Shown here in pieces: positions 44,702 through 53,399 of a DNA stretch of 64,000 nt. The position numbers and the translations under genes were made by a program. A model generated the notes under the pieces. The model made no database searches. It was not told the origin of the DNA and was given only the letters and a program-made list of their open reading frames with translations. How positions within the stretch are numbered: the stretch's first letter is position 1; each line of letters begins with the position of its first letter. This stretch comes from an uncultured Duncaniella sp. (GTDB lineage: Bacteria > Bacteroidota > Bacteroidia > Bacteroidales > Muribaculaceae): assembly GCA_910586665.1 (NCBI GenBank), contig CAJUIX010000003.1, positions 116,435-180,434 on the forward strand. Reading direction: 5' to 3'.

Positions 44702-44732
44702 CACCGAAATCAACGCATAACCATTTAATGGA

Positions 44733-46850
44733 ATGAAAATCATCACAGATATGAGAACCATATTTTTAATCACAGTGGCATTGGCGATATTTCCCTTAGT
44801 TGCCCTTGCACAAGGCGAGGAGCCCGACAGCATCGGGACACAGGCTCTTGACGAGGTCGTCGTCGAGGCTCGGATGCAGAATGTAAAGCCGGGTGTATCG
44901 ACTTATATTCCCGGAGGTGACCAAAAGAAATCGGCGCAGGATGCCATAGACCTGCTTTCCCAAATGGGCATACCGCAGATTCGTGTAAACCCGGTGTCGA
45001 ACTCAGTCCTGACTCTCAACGGTCAGCCGGTGGCTATCTATATTGATAAGCAACCCGCGTCCAATGAGCAGATGGAGGCACTGCGCCCGGAGGATGTAAA
45101 GAAAGTGGAGTATCTTGTTTTCCCTACAGATCCCCGTTACCAGCATAGCCCTTACGTTGTCAACTTCACTCTCCGTAAATATGAGTTCGGCGGATACAGT
45201 AAATTGACAGGCCGGGGAAATATTATGGCCGGTTCGGGAAGTGGTCTCGCATACGGGAAGATAGCCTATAAGCGCATGACTTACGATATGATTGTTTCAG
45301 ATAAATATACCGACAGACACAATCAGGGCACGGATAGAAAGCAGGTGTTTAGATTCCCCGATGCCGACGGGACTTTGAAAGAAATCACCAGGAAGAACGT
45401 CATGGATTACAGCCGCCTGCAACGGAATAATCTCGGGCTGTCCTTCCGTGCGGTTTATGGTACAGAGAAGATGTCAATCTCAAACACGATATCGCTTGAT
45501 GCGACAAACATGCCGCGTCTGAATACAGGTGGCGCCGTCGTGTTCACCCCCGACATATTCAATCGTGCCGAATATAGCAGCATGTCAAAGTCAAGAGTGC
45601 TGTATCCGACATGGATGGGTAATTTCTATTTTGATCTTGGCAGAGGCTATCAGATAAATGCCGTTACCCAGTTGCAATATCAGCGGACAAAGAGCAATAG
45701 CGCTTATCATGGAGCAGGGGAGACGGTTATTGTCAACAATGCTACTGACGAGGCTGCTATGGGACAGTTTATGTTGCAGGTAAACAAGGAAATCAATGAC
45801 AATAATGTGATAGATTTGAAGAGCTACTATATTGTCAACAATGATAAGGTCAGCTACACAGGGTCGACCTTGTCGACTGACCGGTTCAGACAGATTGCTT
45901 ACGGGGCTTTGGCCGGCTATTCCTATCAGTCCGACAAATTCTATGGCCGTTTTGAGGGCGGCATAATCGGCGAATCAAACAAGATTGACAATAAGAGGAT
46001 GTCGGATGTAGTCCCGCTGTTCAATGTAGATATGCAATATGCTATCAATGAGAAAAATTCATTGAACATTTCTTCAAATTATAACTGCAATTTTGTTGAC
46101 CAGTCAGACAAGACTCCGACACTGCTCCAAGAGAACGAATTGCTATACAAGACCGGCAACCCGGACTTAAAAAACACCCGTTGGGCCTCGGTCGACCTTC
46201 AGTATACCTGGCTTCCAAACAATAAGTTCCAGGTGGCTGCTTCCGGTGGTTGGAGCAGGTATTTTGACAGGCCCGTGCCCTTGTTTACACCTACAGGGCC
46301 GGAAGGGATGATGTTGCGCTCCATAGTCAACGGTGGAGATTGTCAGAATATTGACCTTGGAGTGTCTCTGACAGTCCGCCTGTTCAATCGCTCGCTCGTG
46401 TTGCAGGCACAGCCACGCATGTGGTTCAGCAGGTTGACTGGTGTATACAGCGACTCATACAATTATCTCATGATGTCAGCCAGTGCCACATATTATTTCA
46501 AGCCGTTCTACATGTCATTGTATTATTCGACAGCCGACCGCGGGCTTGTGCAGTATTCACTCAACGATACGTTCTATCGTGGCAAGTCTGCCTACCAGTT
46601 TAAAATGGGCTGTAGAATTAAGGACTGGAACATCAGCGTGGCGGCGGTGAATATCTTCCGCAAGAGCTGGATAGACCAGACATCAGATCTTAAAAGTGAA
46701 TATTTTGACCAATATAATACGGTCTACAATTCAAGCAGCCATCGCTATGTTAACGTTACCGCCAGTTACACTTTCGGCTTCGGCAAGAAGATTAAGAGAG
46801 ACAATGAATTGAAGACTGTCGAGGCCGGCAGCTCCGCAATCATGAAGTAA
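44733..46850 (+). CDS. TonB-receptor-like outer-membrane beta-barrel protein
   Basis: The 705-residue protein has a signal peptide ending near ALA-QGE, LDEVVVEAR like the TonB-box/plug entry, a plug-like domain (about 40-150; GQPVAIYIDKQPASNEQME, RPEDVKKVEYL), and a barrel of alternating beta-strands to the end, with the C-terminus ASYTFGFGKKIKRDNE. It lacks the carboxypeptidase-like N-terminal domain of SusC proteins. Barrels of this type are common next to GLPGLI proteins, as here. Cargo unknown. An in-frame ATG at 44751 gives a tighter signal peptide. Confidence 0.82.
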   Translation: MKIITDMRTIFLITVALAIFPLVALAQGEEPDSIGTQALDEVVVEARMQNVKPGVSTYIPGGDQKKSAQDAIDLLSQMGIPQIRVNPVSNSVLTLNGQPVAIYIDKQPASNEQMEALRPEDVKKVEYLVFPTDPRYQHSPYVVNFTLRKYEFGGYSKLTGRGNIMAGSGSGLAYGKIAYKRMTYDMIVSDKYTDRHNQGTDRKQVFRFPDADGTLKEITRKNVMDYSRLQRNNLGLSFRAVYGTEKMSISNTISLDATNMPRLNTGGAVVFTPDIFNRAEYSSMSKSRVLYPTWMGNFYFDLGRGYQINAVTQLQYQRTKSNSAYHGAGETVIVNNATDEAAMGQFMLQVNKEINDNNVIDLKSYYIVNNDKVSYTGSTLSTDRFRQIAYGALAGYSYQSDKFYGRFEGGIIGESNKIDNKRMSDVVPLFNVDMQYAINEKNSLNISSNYNCNFVDQSDKTPTLLQENELLYKTGNPDLKNTRWASVDLQYTWLPNNKFQVAASGGWSRYFDRPVPLFTPTGPEGMMLRSIVNGGDCQNIDLGVSLTVRLFNRSLVLQAQPRMWFSRLTGVYSDSYNYLMMSASATYYFKPFYMSLYYSTADRGLVQYSLNDTFYRGKSAYQFKMGCRIKDWNISVAAVNIFRKSWIDQTSDLKSEYFDQYNTVYNSSSHRYVNVTASYTFGFGKKIKRDNELKTVEAGSSAIMK

Positions 46851-46913
46851 AGGATTACCGGGTATGAATAAATAAGAAGTATACGAAACAGCTTAATCAT
46901 ATATAATATGTAG

Positions 46914-46943
46914 AGCAGCCTTGGCAGTGATGCCGGGGCTGCT
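46914..46943 (+). terminator. Intrinsic terminator after the barrel gene
   Basis: A 13-bp stem with two G-T pairs (46914-46926 with 46931-46943) and a GTGA loop is followed by TGTATTTTA, 63 bases after the stop codon. Confidence 0.78.
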
Positions 46944-46965
46944 TGTATTTTAATTATATAATTCG

Positions 46966-46973
46966 TAACTTTG
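46966..46973 (+). promoter_or_regulatory. GLPGLI gene promoter, -7 box
   Basis: TAACTTTG, 43 bases before the GLPGLI gene start and just after the barrel gene terminator, so the two genes can be transcribed separately. Confidence 0.7.
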
Positions 46974-47016
46974 TCAAGTCTCCAAACTAAATCTCATTAA
47001 TAAATTTATTCAGACC

Positions 47017-47892
47017 ATGAGACGTCGACTTATCATTCTGTCAATAGTGATAGTTATCGTTAACTTTCTTGCTCTTGCAAAGAAGCCGGATTGCCCGCGT
47101 GCGGACATCAGGGTGAGCTATCGTTGTCATCGAGAGTATCTTCGTACCGACGGAAAGGCCTTCATCGACGAGCTGCAAATGATATTGCTTGCCAATCCTG
47201 CGGAGTCGAAATTCTACAATGTGAAGTGTGAATATATCGACTCCCTGCGCTCGACCCCTTCGGGCTATGCGCAATGGCGCAAGCTGATGGGCGCTGCAGC
47301 AAAGTTGGCTGTCGAGACAGGCAATTTTGATGCCGTGCCAGCCGCACTTTCACATCTCTATGTGTTTAAATCAACAAGTAGTTCAACGACAACAGTCTAT
47401 GACCGCGACGGAGCGTCGGGGAAGTATTATTATGTGGAGCCGTTGACAGAGTTGCAGTGGCAGATTGGTGACTCGACAAAAAACATTCTCGGCTATGAAT
47501 GTCAACAGGCGGTGACTGATTTTCGCGGGCGTCACTGGACAGCATGGTTCACCACGGAGATTCCTATCCAGGAGGGTCCTTGGAAACTCAGGGGGCTGCC
47601 GGGGCTGATACTTGAAGCTCATGAGGCGAGCGGGCAACATTCATTTACAGTCGAGGGCATTGAGCGCTCCGATGAAGAAATGCGCCCTGTCTATAGCCGA
47701 AAAAAATATGAGCCTATAGACCGTCGGGAAGCATTGAAGGCTCTACGCAAGTTCCTATTAAATGGAGACCAAATGTCACGGGCAATCATACAGAACACTC
47801 CCGACGGAAGTACGATTGAAATACCTGATTCGGACGACAGGGCTGCTCCCGATCTCCACGTCGATTTTCTTGAAGCGGACTATCACGACTGA
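47017..47892 (+). CDS. GLPGLI family secreted protein
   Basis: The 291-residue protein has a signal peptide (ending near ALA-KKP) and the family-defining motif in WKLRGLPGLILEAHE, preceded by ILGYECQQAVTDFRGRHWTAWFTTEIP, typical of the TIGR01200 GLPGLI family of Bacteroidetes. The function of the family is unknown; members are usually near TonB-type barrels, matching the gene at 44733. It ends 8 bases from the convergent EFR1 gene. Confidence 0.88.
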   Translation: MRRRLIILSIVIVIVNFLALAKKPDCPRADIRVSYRCHREYLRTDGKAFIDELQMILLANPAESKFYNVKCEYIDSLRSTPSGYAQWRKLMGAAAKLAVETGNFDAVPAALSHLYVFKSTSSSTTTVYDRDGASGKYYYVEPLTELQWQIGDSTKNILGYECQQAVTDFRGRHWTAWFTTEIPIQEGPWKLRGLPGLILEAHEASGQHSFTVEGIERSDEEMRPVYSRKKYEPIDRREALKALRKFLLNGDQMSRAIIQNTPDGSTIEIPDSDDRAAPDLHVDFLEADYHD

Positions 47893-47900
47893 ATTCTGGT

Positions 47901-48731
47901 TCAGATTAGGTGGCAGGGGAATTTGCGGGCGGAGAAATTTTCAGAGAGTGGTCGGGCAAAGGGGCTTGTCAGGCTACGGGCTTGTTCGGGACAAGATTTG
48001 ACGCATGCACAGCATTTGATGCAGAGGGCCGGGTCTGTCAGGAAGTCATCGCCAATGGCATCAGCGGGGCAGACGCTCCGGCAGTTGCCACACTCTCCGC
48101 ACTTGTCTTTGTCGACTTCGGGAATGAATACTTTGGGTGTTGACGCTTGTTCTGTCTGATATTTTTTGACAAAGGAGACGAAATTTTTAATTGACGTTTC
48201 GGGCGAAGGCTCGTCGTGTAGGTCAGCTGCGTTGATTGTGGTAAAATCCTTTCGTAGAATCTTTTCTCTAACCAGGCGGCCAAACTCTTCGGCAGCCTTT
48301 AGGTCAAGCACATCGGGGCGGCCAACAGCGATAGGGGTGTCATCTGTGCTATATGAGTGCTCGCATGGGAAGGCTGCGGCTGCAATGGGATTGAAGCCGC
48401 GCTCCTTCACGAATTGTTCCAGGTCGACAAGGGCGTTTTCAAAGGCCCGGTTGCCATAGACGGCTACGAGTATGGCCGGCTGTCCGCATGCACTGCGGAC
48501 TTTGTCGAAGCGCGAGCGGGCTATTTTCGGGAGATGTCCCCCGTAGACAGGGATAGTGAAAATCACAGGGAGGTTCTCGTCGATAGTCCCGTTTTCATCA
48601 GTCAGGGATTGCTTGGTGAGATTGAGAAAGTACTGGTAGTCATGGTCGTTAGCATCCATAGCATGTTGTATCGCCTTCGCGATTTTTTCTCCTCCGCCTG
48701 TCGGCGAGAAATATAAGCTTATTGTTTTCAT
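47901..48731 (-). CDS. EFR1-type flavodoxin-like/ferredoxin fusion protein
   Basis: The 276-residue protein joins an N-terminal flavodoxin-like domain (SLYFSPTGGGEKIAKAI, residues 4-20, FMN phosphate loop) to a C-terminal bacterial ferredoxin domain with two 4Fe-4S Cys sets (CGECGNCRSVCP and CIKCCACVKSCP). It is a cytoplasmic electron carrier of unknown partner. It stands alone, with a TAAATTTG box upstream. Confidence 0.87.
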   Translation of the reverse strand: MKTISLYFSPTGGGEKIAKAIQHAMDANDHDYQYFLNLTKQSLTDENGTIDENLPVIFTIPVYGGHLPKIARSRFDKVRSACGQPAILVAVYGNRAFENALVDLEQFVKERGFNPIAAAAFPCEHSYSTDDTPIAVGRPDVLDLKAAEEFGRLVREKILRKDFTTINAADLHDEPSPETSIKNFVSFVKKYQTEQASTPKVFIPEVDKDKCGECGNCRSVCPADAIGDDFLTDPALCIKCCACVKSCPEQARSLTSPFARPLSENFSARKFPCHLI

Positions 48732-48773
48732 TGTATCAATAATGTTTCTTTTGGGGTTGGCCTAAGGTAGCTA

Positions 48774-48781
48774 CAAATTTA
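48774..48781 (-). promoter_or_regulatory. EFR1 gene promoter, -7 box
   Basis: TAAATTTG on the minus strand, 42 bases before the start codon. Confidence 0.65.
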
Positions 48782-48873
48782 TCAATAAAATCCTATCTTG
48801 GCAAGTCCGTGAAGATGAAAGACAGGTATAAGTAACTGTTCAAAATTAATTGTTGCTCCGCCTGAAATGCAAT

Positions 48874-49950
48874 ATGCTTGCCCCTGCGATGCCCCTGTGT
48901 TCTCATACATTTTACTCACATCCTGAGAATAAGGAAATTGCTGATGAGTATGGTATCATGATTACCACCTCTCATTGTGAGCCGCTTCTGTTTAACAATC
49001 TGTCAAGTTACGAATGGCGCGGCGACCGTGACGGAGAGATGAAGGATGTCGTACTCGGATTTGATAATATCAAGGATTATCTTCCTGAAAATAACAAGAC
49101 CGATTTCGGTGCGTCCATAGGTCGTTATGCCAACCGAATTGCCAATGGCCGGTTTGTGCTTGACGGTGACACCATCGTTCTTCCGCAAAACAATTATGGA
49201 CACTGTCTTCACGGAGGCACCGACATGGGGGCGCTCGGATGGCAGTATCGCGTTTATGATGCCACGCAGCCCAATGACACTACCCTCGTACTCAATATTA
49301 TCGACAATGACGGAAACAACGGTTTTCCAGGTACTGTCAACGCATCGGTCATCTATACGCTTGCAAGCGACAACAGTCTGTGCATAGATTATGAAGCGAC
49401 TACCGACAAACCAACCATCATCAATCTCACCAACCATTCTTATTTCAACCTGAGCGGTAATCCGAGAGAGACAATCCTTGATGAACAGCTTATGGTTGTG
49501 GCTTCAAATTACACACCTGTTGACAGCACATTCATGACTTATGGAGACATAGTCCCTGTAAAATCCACACCATTTGATTTCACAGCTCCACGCGCGATTC
49601 GTGATAGTATAGCGGTGGACAATGAACAAATTCGAAACGCAAATGGCTATGATCATAACTTTGTGCTTGACCATAACAACGCAGACCTGGCAGCCACACT
49701 CTATGATTCTCGGAGTGGTATATTCATGGAAGTGTTTACTGATGAGCCAGGCATACAGGTCTATACAGGCAACTTTCTCGACGGCACAGTGACAGGAAAG
49801 AACGGAATTGCCTATCCGCAACGAGCTGCAATCTGTCTTGAAACACAGCATTATCCCGACAGTCCCAACAAATTACAATGGCCTTCCGTGCGGCTCAATC
49901 CTGGCGAAACATATAGAAGCAGTTGTAGGTACAGGTTCTCTATACAATGA
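48874..49950 (+). CDS. galM: Aldose 1-epimerase, odd N-terminus
   Basis: From DRDGEMKDVVLGFDN onward the protein is a clear galactose mutarotase: GASIGRYANRIANGRF, GHCLHGG with the catalytic His, NLTNHSYFNLSG, and the catalytic-Glu block QVYTGNFLDG and CLETQHYPDSPN. The first 50 residues or so do not look like a signal peptide or the usual first strands (a TNYGG-like segment is missing), so the 5' end may have been altered by mutation. The frame opens at a TTG at 48850; the first ATG is 48874. Only a weak TATCTTGG box (48794-48801) lies upstream. Confidence 0.75.
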   Translation: MLAPAMPLCSHTFYSHPENKEIADEYGIMITTSHCEPLLFNNLSSYEWRGDRDGEMKDVVLGFDNIKDYLPENNKTDFGASIGRYANRIANGRFVLDGDTIVLPQNNYGHCLHGGTDMGALGWQYRVYDATQPNDTTLVLNIIDNDGNNGFPGTVNASVIYTLASDNSLCIDYEATTDKPTIINLTNHSYFNLSGNPRETILDEQLMVVASNYTPVDSTFMTYGDIVPVKSTPFDFTAPRAIRDSIAVDNEQIRNANGYDHNFVLDHNNADLAATLYDSRSGIFMEVFTDEPGIQVYTGNFLDGTVTGKNGIAYPQRAAICLETQHYPDSPNKLQWPSVRLNPGETYRSSCRYRFSIQ

Positions 49951-49991
49951 CATAGACGGCAAATTCTGTCACTTTGACGTGCGGTATAGAA

Positions 49992-50096
49992 TTAACGGTC
50001 ATTCAATAGGTTGCGATTTTTCTCGAAACGTACCATCTCAAACAGTTCATCAAGACCGTCGGGTAGGAATATCCAGAATGTATCTGTGGTTTTCAC
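49992..50096 (-). CDS. Possible 34-residue ORF coupled to threonine aldolase
   Basis: A GTG overlapping the TGA stop of the threonine aldolase gene (GTGA) opens a 34-codon frame that reads KTTDTFWIFLPDGLDELFEM and on to a TAA at 49992. The composition looks protein-like and the overlap would allow coupling, but no family is recognised and it could be chance or a gene remnant. Confidence 0.25.
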   Translation of the reverse strand: MKTTDTFWIFLPDGLDELFEMVRFEKNRNLLNDR

Positions 50097-51121
50097 AGTG
50101 CGTCAATCAGCGTCTGAACATCCTCCTCTCTCGTGGCCCAGTCGGTGACGAAGCGGACCGTGGTCTCGCTATCACCTTTGGCGCCCCATAGTTCAAAAGA
50201 GACAATTCCGCGCAGCTCGTCGATTTTGCCATTTGGCAGGACGAAGAACTGCTGGTTGCTTGGCGAATCAATGAATAGCCTGTAGCCTTTCCCGACGAAT
50301 CCGGCCTTGAGCTTCATCGCCATAGCCACTGCGTGGCGCCCGATTTTTTCATAGAGCCCGTCGGTGAATAGTGCCGCGAACTGCACACCGAGCAGGCGTC
50401 CTTTGGCGAGAGTGGCTCCGTGTAATTTTATGACCGAGCGGAATCGAGGCAGGAGTTCTGGGCGTCGGGTGACCACTGCTTCGCCGAATAGTGCTCCACA
50501 CTTGGTACCACCTATATAAAATGCATCGCTGAGCGCGGCTATATCCTTAATGCTTACGTTATTGCCTTCGGCTGCAAGGCCGTAGGCAAGGCGTGCGCCG
50601 TCGATATAGAGGGGCATACCGTACTCATGGCAGACATCGGCTATCGACTCTAACTCGGCTTTTGAATATACTGTTCCAAGCTCCGTCGGAAAGGAGATAT
50701 AGACCATAGCCGGACGCACCATGTAGACATTGGTGTCGTCGCCGTAGAAGTTCTCGACATACTTTCGTATATCCTCTGCGCGGAGCTTCCCGTCGTGGTG
50801 GGGGAGTGTGAGGATTTTGTGGCCGTTAGACTCGATTGCCCCCGCCTCGTGCACGTTTATATGGGCTGTCTCGGCGGCTATGACACCGTCGTTGTGGTCG
50901 AGCAGTCGGTCAATCACAACGGCATTGGCCTGTGTGCCACCTTCGAGGAAGAACACCTCGCCGCGGTCGCCGATTCCGCACAGGTCGAGCACTATACCGC
51001 GAGCCTCGGCTGTAAATTCGTCACATCCGTAGCCAACGGTGTGGAGAAGATTGGTCTCATAGAGCCTTTTGAGCACTTCCGGGTGTGCTCCTACCATGTA
51101 GTCACTGTCAAAGTAAATCAT
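50093..51121 (-). CDS. Low-specificity threonine aldolase
   Basis: The 342-residue PLP enzyme starts MIYFDSDYMVGAHPEVL and has LEGGTQANAVVI, DGARLAYGLAAEG and the PLP-lysine motif YIGGTKCGALFGEAVV. It splits threonine or allo-threonine to glycine and acetaldehyde. The frame stays open to 51550, but the promoter box at 51139-51146 lies inside that extension and the family starts at MIYFD, so 51121 is chosen. Its promoter is divergent from, and intertwined with, that of the GH28 gene. Confidence 0.9.
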   Translation of the reverse strand: MIYFDSDYMVGAHPEVLKRLYETNLLHTVGYGCDEFTAEARGIVLDLCGIGDRGEVFFLEGGTQANAVVIDRLLDHNDGVIAAETAHINVHEAGAIESNGHKILTLPHHDGKLRAEDIRKYVENFYGDDTNVYMVRPAMVYISFPTELGTVYSKAELESIADVCHEYGMPLYIDGARLAYGLAAEGNNVSIKDIAALSDAFYIGGTKCGALFGEAVVTRRPELLPRFRSVIKLHGATLAKGRLLGVQFAALFTDGLYEKIGRHAVAMAMKLKAGFVGKGYRLFIDSPSNQQFFVLPNGKIDELRGIVSFELWGAKGDSETTVRFVTDWATREEDVQTLIDAL

Positions 51122-51138
51122 AATGCGATAGTTTTCTG

Positions 51139-51146
51139 CAAAGATA
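51139..51146 (-). promoter_or_regulatory. Threonine aldolase promoter, -7 box
   Basis: TATCTTTG followed by C on the minus strand, 17 bases before the start codon. Confidence 0.72.
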
Positions 51147-51169
51147 GTAAAGAAGTCTGCGAATATAAC

Positions 51170-51177
51170 TATCTTTG
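51170..51177 (+). promoter_or_regulatory. GH28 gene promoter, -7 box
   Basis: TATCTTTG followed by C, 32 bases before the GH28 start codon. Confidence 0.72.
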
Positions 51178-51209
51178 CACTAATCTTATCTCTAATAAAA
51201 CGAAAACTT

Positions 51210-52529
51210 ATGAATTTTGGCAAAAAGATCCTTCTGGGGACTTTGTTCACTCTGTCGGCGCTCGCTGTCCTGGCATCGGATTTCAAGACTTTCCCCGACG
51301 GCAGCCCCGTGCCGGCATGGTTCAATGACAGTAAGTCTCCCGATGTGGAGCTTTTAGGTAAAAAGTATGTGATTACCAACCACGGCGTTGGTTGTGACAG
51401 CACTGTCATACAGACCGAGGCTATCCAGACTGTCATTGACAAGGCTTTTAACGAAGGTGGAGGAGTTGTGGTCATTCCCGAGGGAACCTTTCTTACCGGC
51501 TCGCTGTTTTTCAAGCCCGGCACCCATCTATATATAAATAAAGGTGGCAAACTGAAGGGAAGTGATGCAATAACACACTATCAGATAATCAAGACCCGTC
51601 TCGAGGGGCAGACAATCGACTATTTTGCAGCCCTCGTCAACGCGGACAACTGCGACGGCTTCACCATATCAGGCGAAGGGACGATTGACGGCAACGGTCA
51701 TCGCTTCTATGACGAATTCTGGCTCCGCAGAAAGGTGAACCGCAAATGCACCAATCTCGAGGCGCTCCGTCCGCGCATGGCCTACATCTCCAATTCGAAG
51801 GATGTGACAGTCAGCGGAATCAAAATGGTCAATTCAGGTTTTTGGACAAACCATCTTTATAACTGCGAGCGCGTCAAATACCTCGGAGTGACAATCCTTG
51901 CCCCGACCGACGGCTATCCCAAGGGACCGAGTACCGATGCTATTGACCTCGATGTGTGCAACGACGTCCTCGTCAGCGGATGCTACATGAATGTCAACGA
52001 CGACGGTGTCTGTCTGAAAGGTGGTAAGGGTACATACGTCGACACTATCCCCGGCAACGGACGAGTGGCCAACGTCATCATTGACCGTTGCACTTTTGGA
52101 AAGACCAACGCCGGGGTGACTTTCGGCAGTGAGGCCTGGGATTGCTCCAATGTGATTATGAAGGATTGTAAATTTGACGGTACCTATCATGTGCTGCTCT
52201 TCAAGATGCGCCCCGACACCCCCCAGCAGTATCGTAATGTGCTCATCGACGGTGCCACCGGCAAGGTCCGAAACGCAGTCGAGGTTCAGACCTGGAAGCA
52301 GTTCTTCAATAAGGTGGAGCGCGACCCGATGCCGGCGTCAGGTGTCGACAATGTGACTTTCCGCAACGGTCATCTCGAATGTACGCGCGAATTCTATAAG
52401 GATAAGAAGATTGACGAGTATACGCTCACTAATTTTACGTTCAAAGATATATGGGCCGTTGACCCCTCGAAGAATTTCGACGTCAGGAATATCGAAAACT
52501 GTGTCATTGAGAATGTGACATTGGAATAA
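51210..52529 (+). CDS. Glycoside hydrolase family 28 (polygalacturonase-like)
   Basis: The 439-residue protein has a signal peptide (ending near VLA-SDF) and a right-handed beta-helix with the GH28 acidic set: Asp in GPSTDAIDLD, and the Asp pair in NVNDDGVCLKGG. The third and fourth motifs read VTFGSEA and LFKMRPD, where classical polygalacturonases have a His-containing motif and RIK, so substrate use may differ (rhamnogalacturonan or modified pectin are options). No other pectin genes are nearby. It has its own promoter and terminator. Confidence 0.88.
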   Translation: MNFGKKILLGTLFTLSALAVLASDFKTFPDGSPVPAWFNDSKSPDVELLGKKYVITNHGVGCDSTVIQTEAIQTVIDKAFNEGGGVVVIPEGTFLTGSLFFKPGTHLYINKGGKLKGSDAITHYQIIKTRLEGQTIDYFAALVNADNCDGFTISGEGTIDGNGHRFYDEFWLRRKVNRKCTNLEALRPRMAYISNSKDVTVSGIKMVNSGFWTNHLYNCERVKYLGVTILAPTDGYPKGPSTDAIDLDVCNDVLVSGCYMNVNDDGVCLKGGKGTYVDTIPGNGRVANVIIDRCTFGKTNAGVTFGSEAWDCSNVIMKDCKFDGTYHVLLFKMRPDTPQQYRNVLIDGATGKVRNAVEVQTWKQFFNKVERDPMPASGVDNVTFRNGHLECTREFYKDKKIDEYTLTNFTFKDIWAVDPSKNFDVRNIENCVIENVTLE

Positions 52530-52550
52530 ACGATAGGACGAGATTAAAAA

Positions 52551-52591
52551 CATTCACCCTCACAGGCAAAAAATGCTTGTGAGGGTGAATG
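52551..52591. terminator. Bidirectional terminator between GH28 gene and tyrA
   Basis: An 18-bp stem with one G-T pair (52551-52568 with 52574-52591) and a five-A loop, flanked by A/T runs, lies between the convergent genes. Confidence 0.85.
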
Positions 52592-52609
52592 ACTTTAATG
52601 CTATGTATG

Positions 52610-53383
52610 TTACTTGATGTGTTCTCTGACTCTTGCGAGATAGTCCTTCATAGCCTCGCTGTCTCTTGCCTTGATAATGTCGAGCAACTCTGCCATTTGT
52701 TTTTGAATCTGTTCGATTTGGGCGGGAGTGTTGGGGTTGAATAGAATCTCGCTCACGAGGAAGTCATCCTCCGACATGAGCCCGCGGGCAATCTGCATGT
52801 GTCGCTTGAACGTTGTTCCGGGGGCCTCCTGGTGCTTCATCACACCTGCAAAGGCGAGTGTGGCGGCAAAGGGGATTGACAGTGAGTAGGCTATAGTCTC
52901 GTCATGCTCCTTGAAACTGTATTCGACAATGTTGAGGTGCAGGCGTGAGTAGAGATCGCGGAAGAATACCTTTCCGAGGTGGTCACCCTCGCTGATGATT
53001 ATAGCGTTCTCGTTGCTCAGATTGCTCAGTGAGGCGAATGTCGGGCCAAACATCGGGTGGGTGCTGACGAAGGGGTGGCCGCATGACTCATAGAACTCTG
53101 GCAGACCTGTCTTTACGGAGGCTATGTCACTGATGATGCAGTTCGGAGTGAGGTAGGGTAGCACTGCCTTGAAAGACTGGAGGGTATATTTCACCGTCGA
53201 GGCATTGATGACGAGTTGGGGCTCGAAATCTTTAACCTCCTCGAGGTCTTTGAAGCGGAGCGCGTTGAATGTGAAGCGCAGGCGTTGGTGGTCAGGGTCG
53301 TAGACTGCAACCTCATGGTCGAATGAGAGGAGGTCGCAGAAGAAGCTGCCCATCTTGCCGGCTCCGAGAATCAGGATTTTCAT
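52610..53383 (-). CDS. tyrA: Prephenate dehydrogenase
   Basis: The 257-residue protein has the NAD-binding LILGAGKMGSFFCDLL at the N-terminus, ISDIASVKTGLPEFY, and VSTHPMFGPTFASL with the catalytic His, all typical of prephenate dehydrogenases. It makes 4-hydroxyphenylpyruvate for tyrosine. It is the last of four genes in the aromatic operon pheA-aminotransferase-DAHP synthase/CM-tyrA and starts 16 bases after the preceding stop codon. Confidence 0.92.
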   Translation of the reverse strand: MKILILGAGKMGSFFCDLLSFDHEVAVYDPDHQRLRFTFNALRFKDLEEVKDFEPQLVINASTVKYTLQSFKAVLPYLTPNCIISDIASVKTGLPEFYESCGHPFVSTHPMFGPTFASLSNLSNENAIIISEGDHLGKVFFRDLYSRLHLNIVEYSFKEHDETIAYSLSIPFAATLAFAGVMKHQEAPGTTFKRHMQIARGLMSEDDFLVSEILFNPNTPAQIEQIQKQMAELLDIIKARDSEAMKDYLARVREHIK

Positions 53384-53399
53384 TTTTTATCGGCAGTTT

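Larger units (their letters stand above)
51138..51179. repeat. 12-bp inverted repeat holding two divergent -7 boxes
   Basis: TGCAAAGATAGT (51138-51149) and ACTATCTTTGCA (51168-51179) are perfect complements; each contains one outward promoter box. The boxes are only 23 bases apart, so the two polymerase footprints overlap. Confidence 0.8.
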
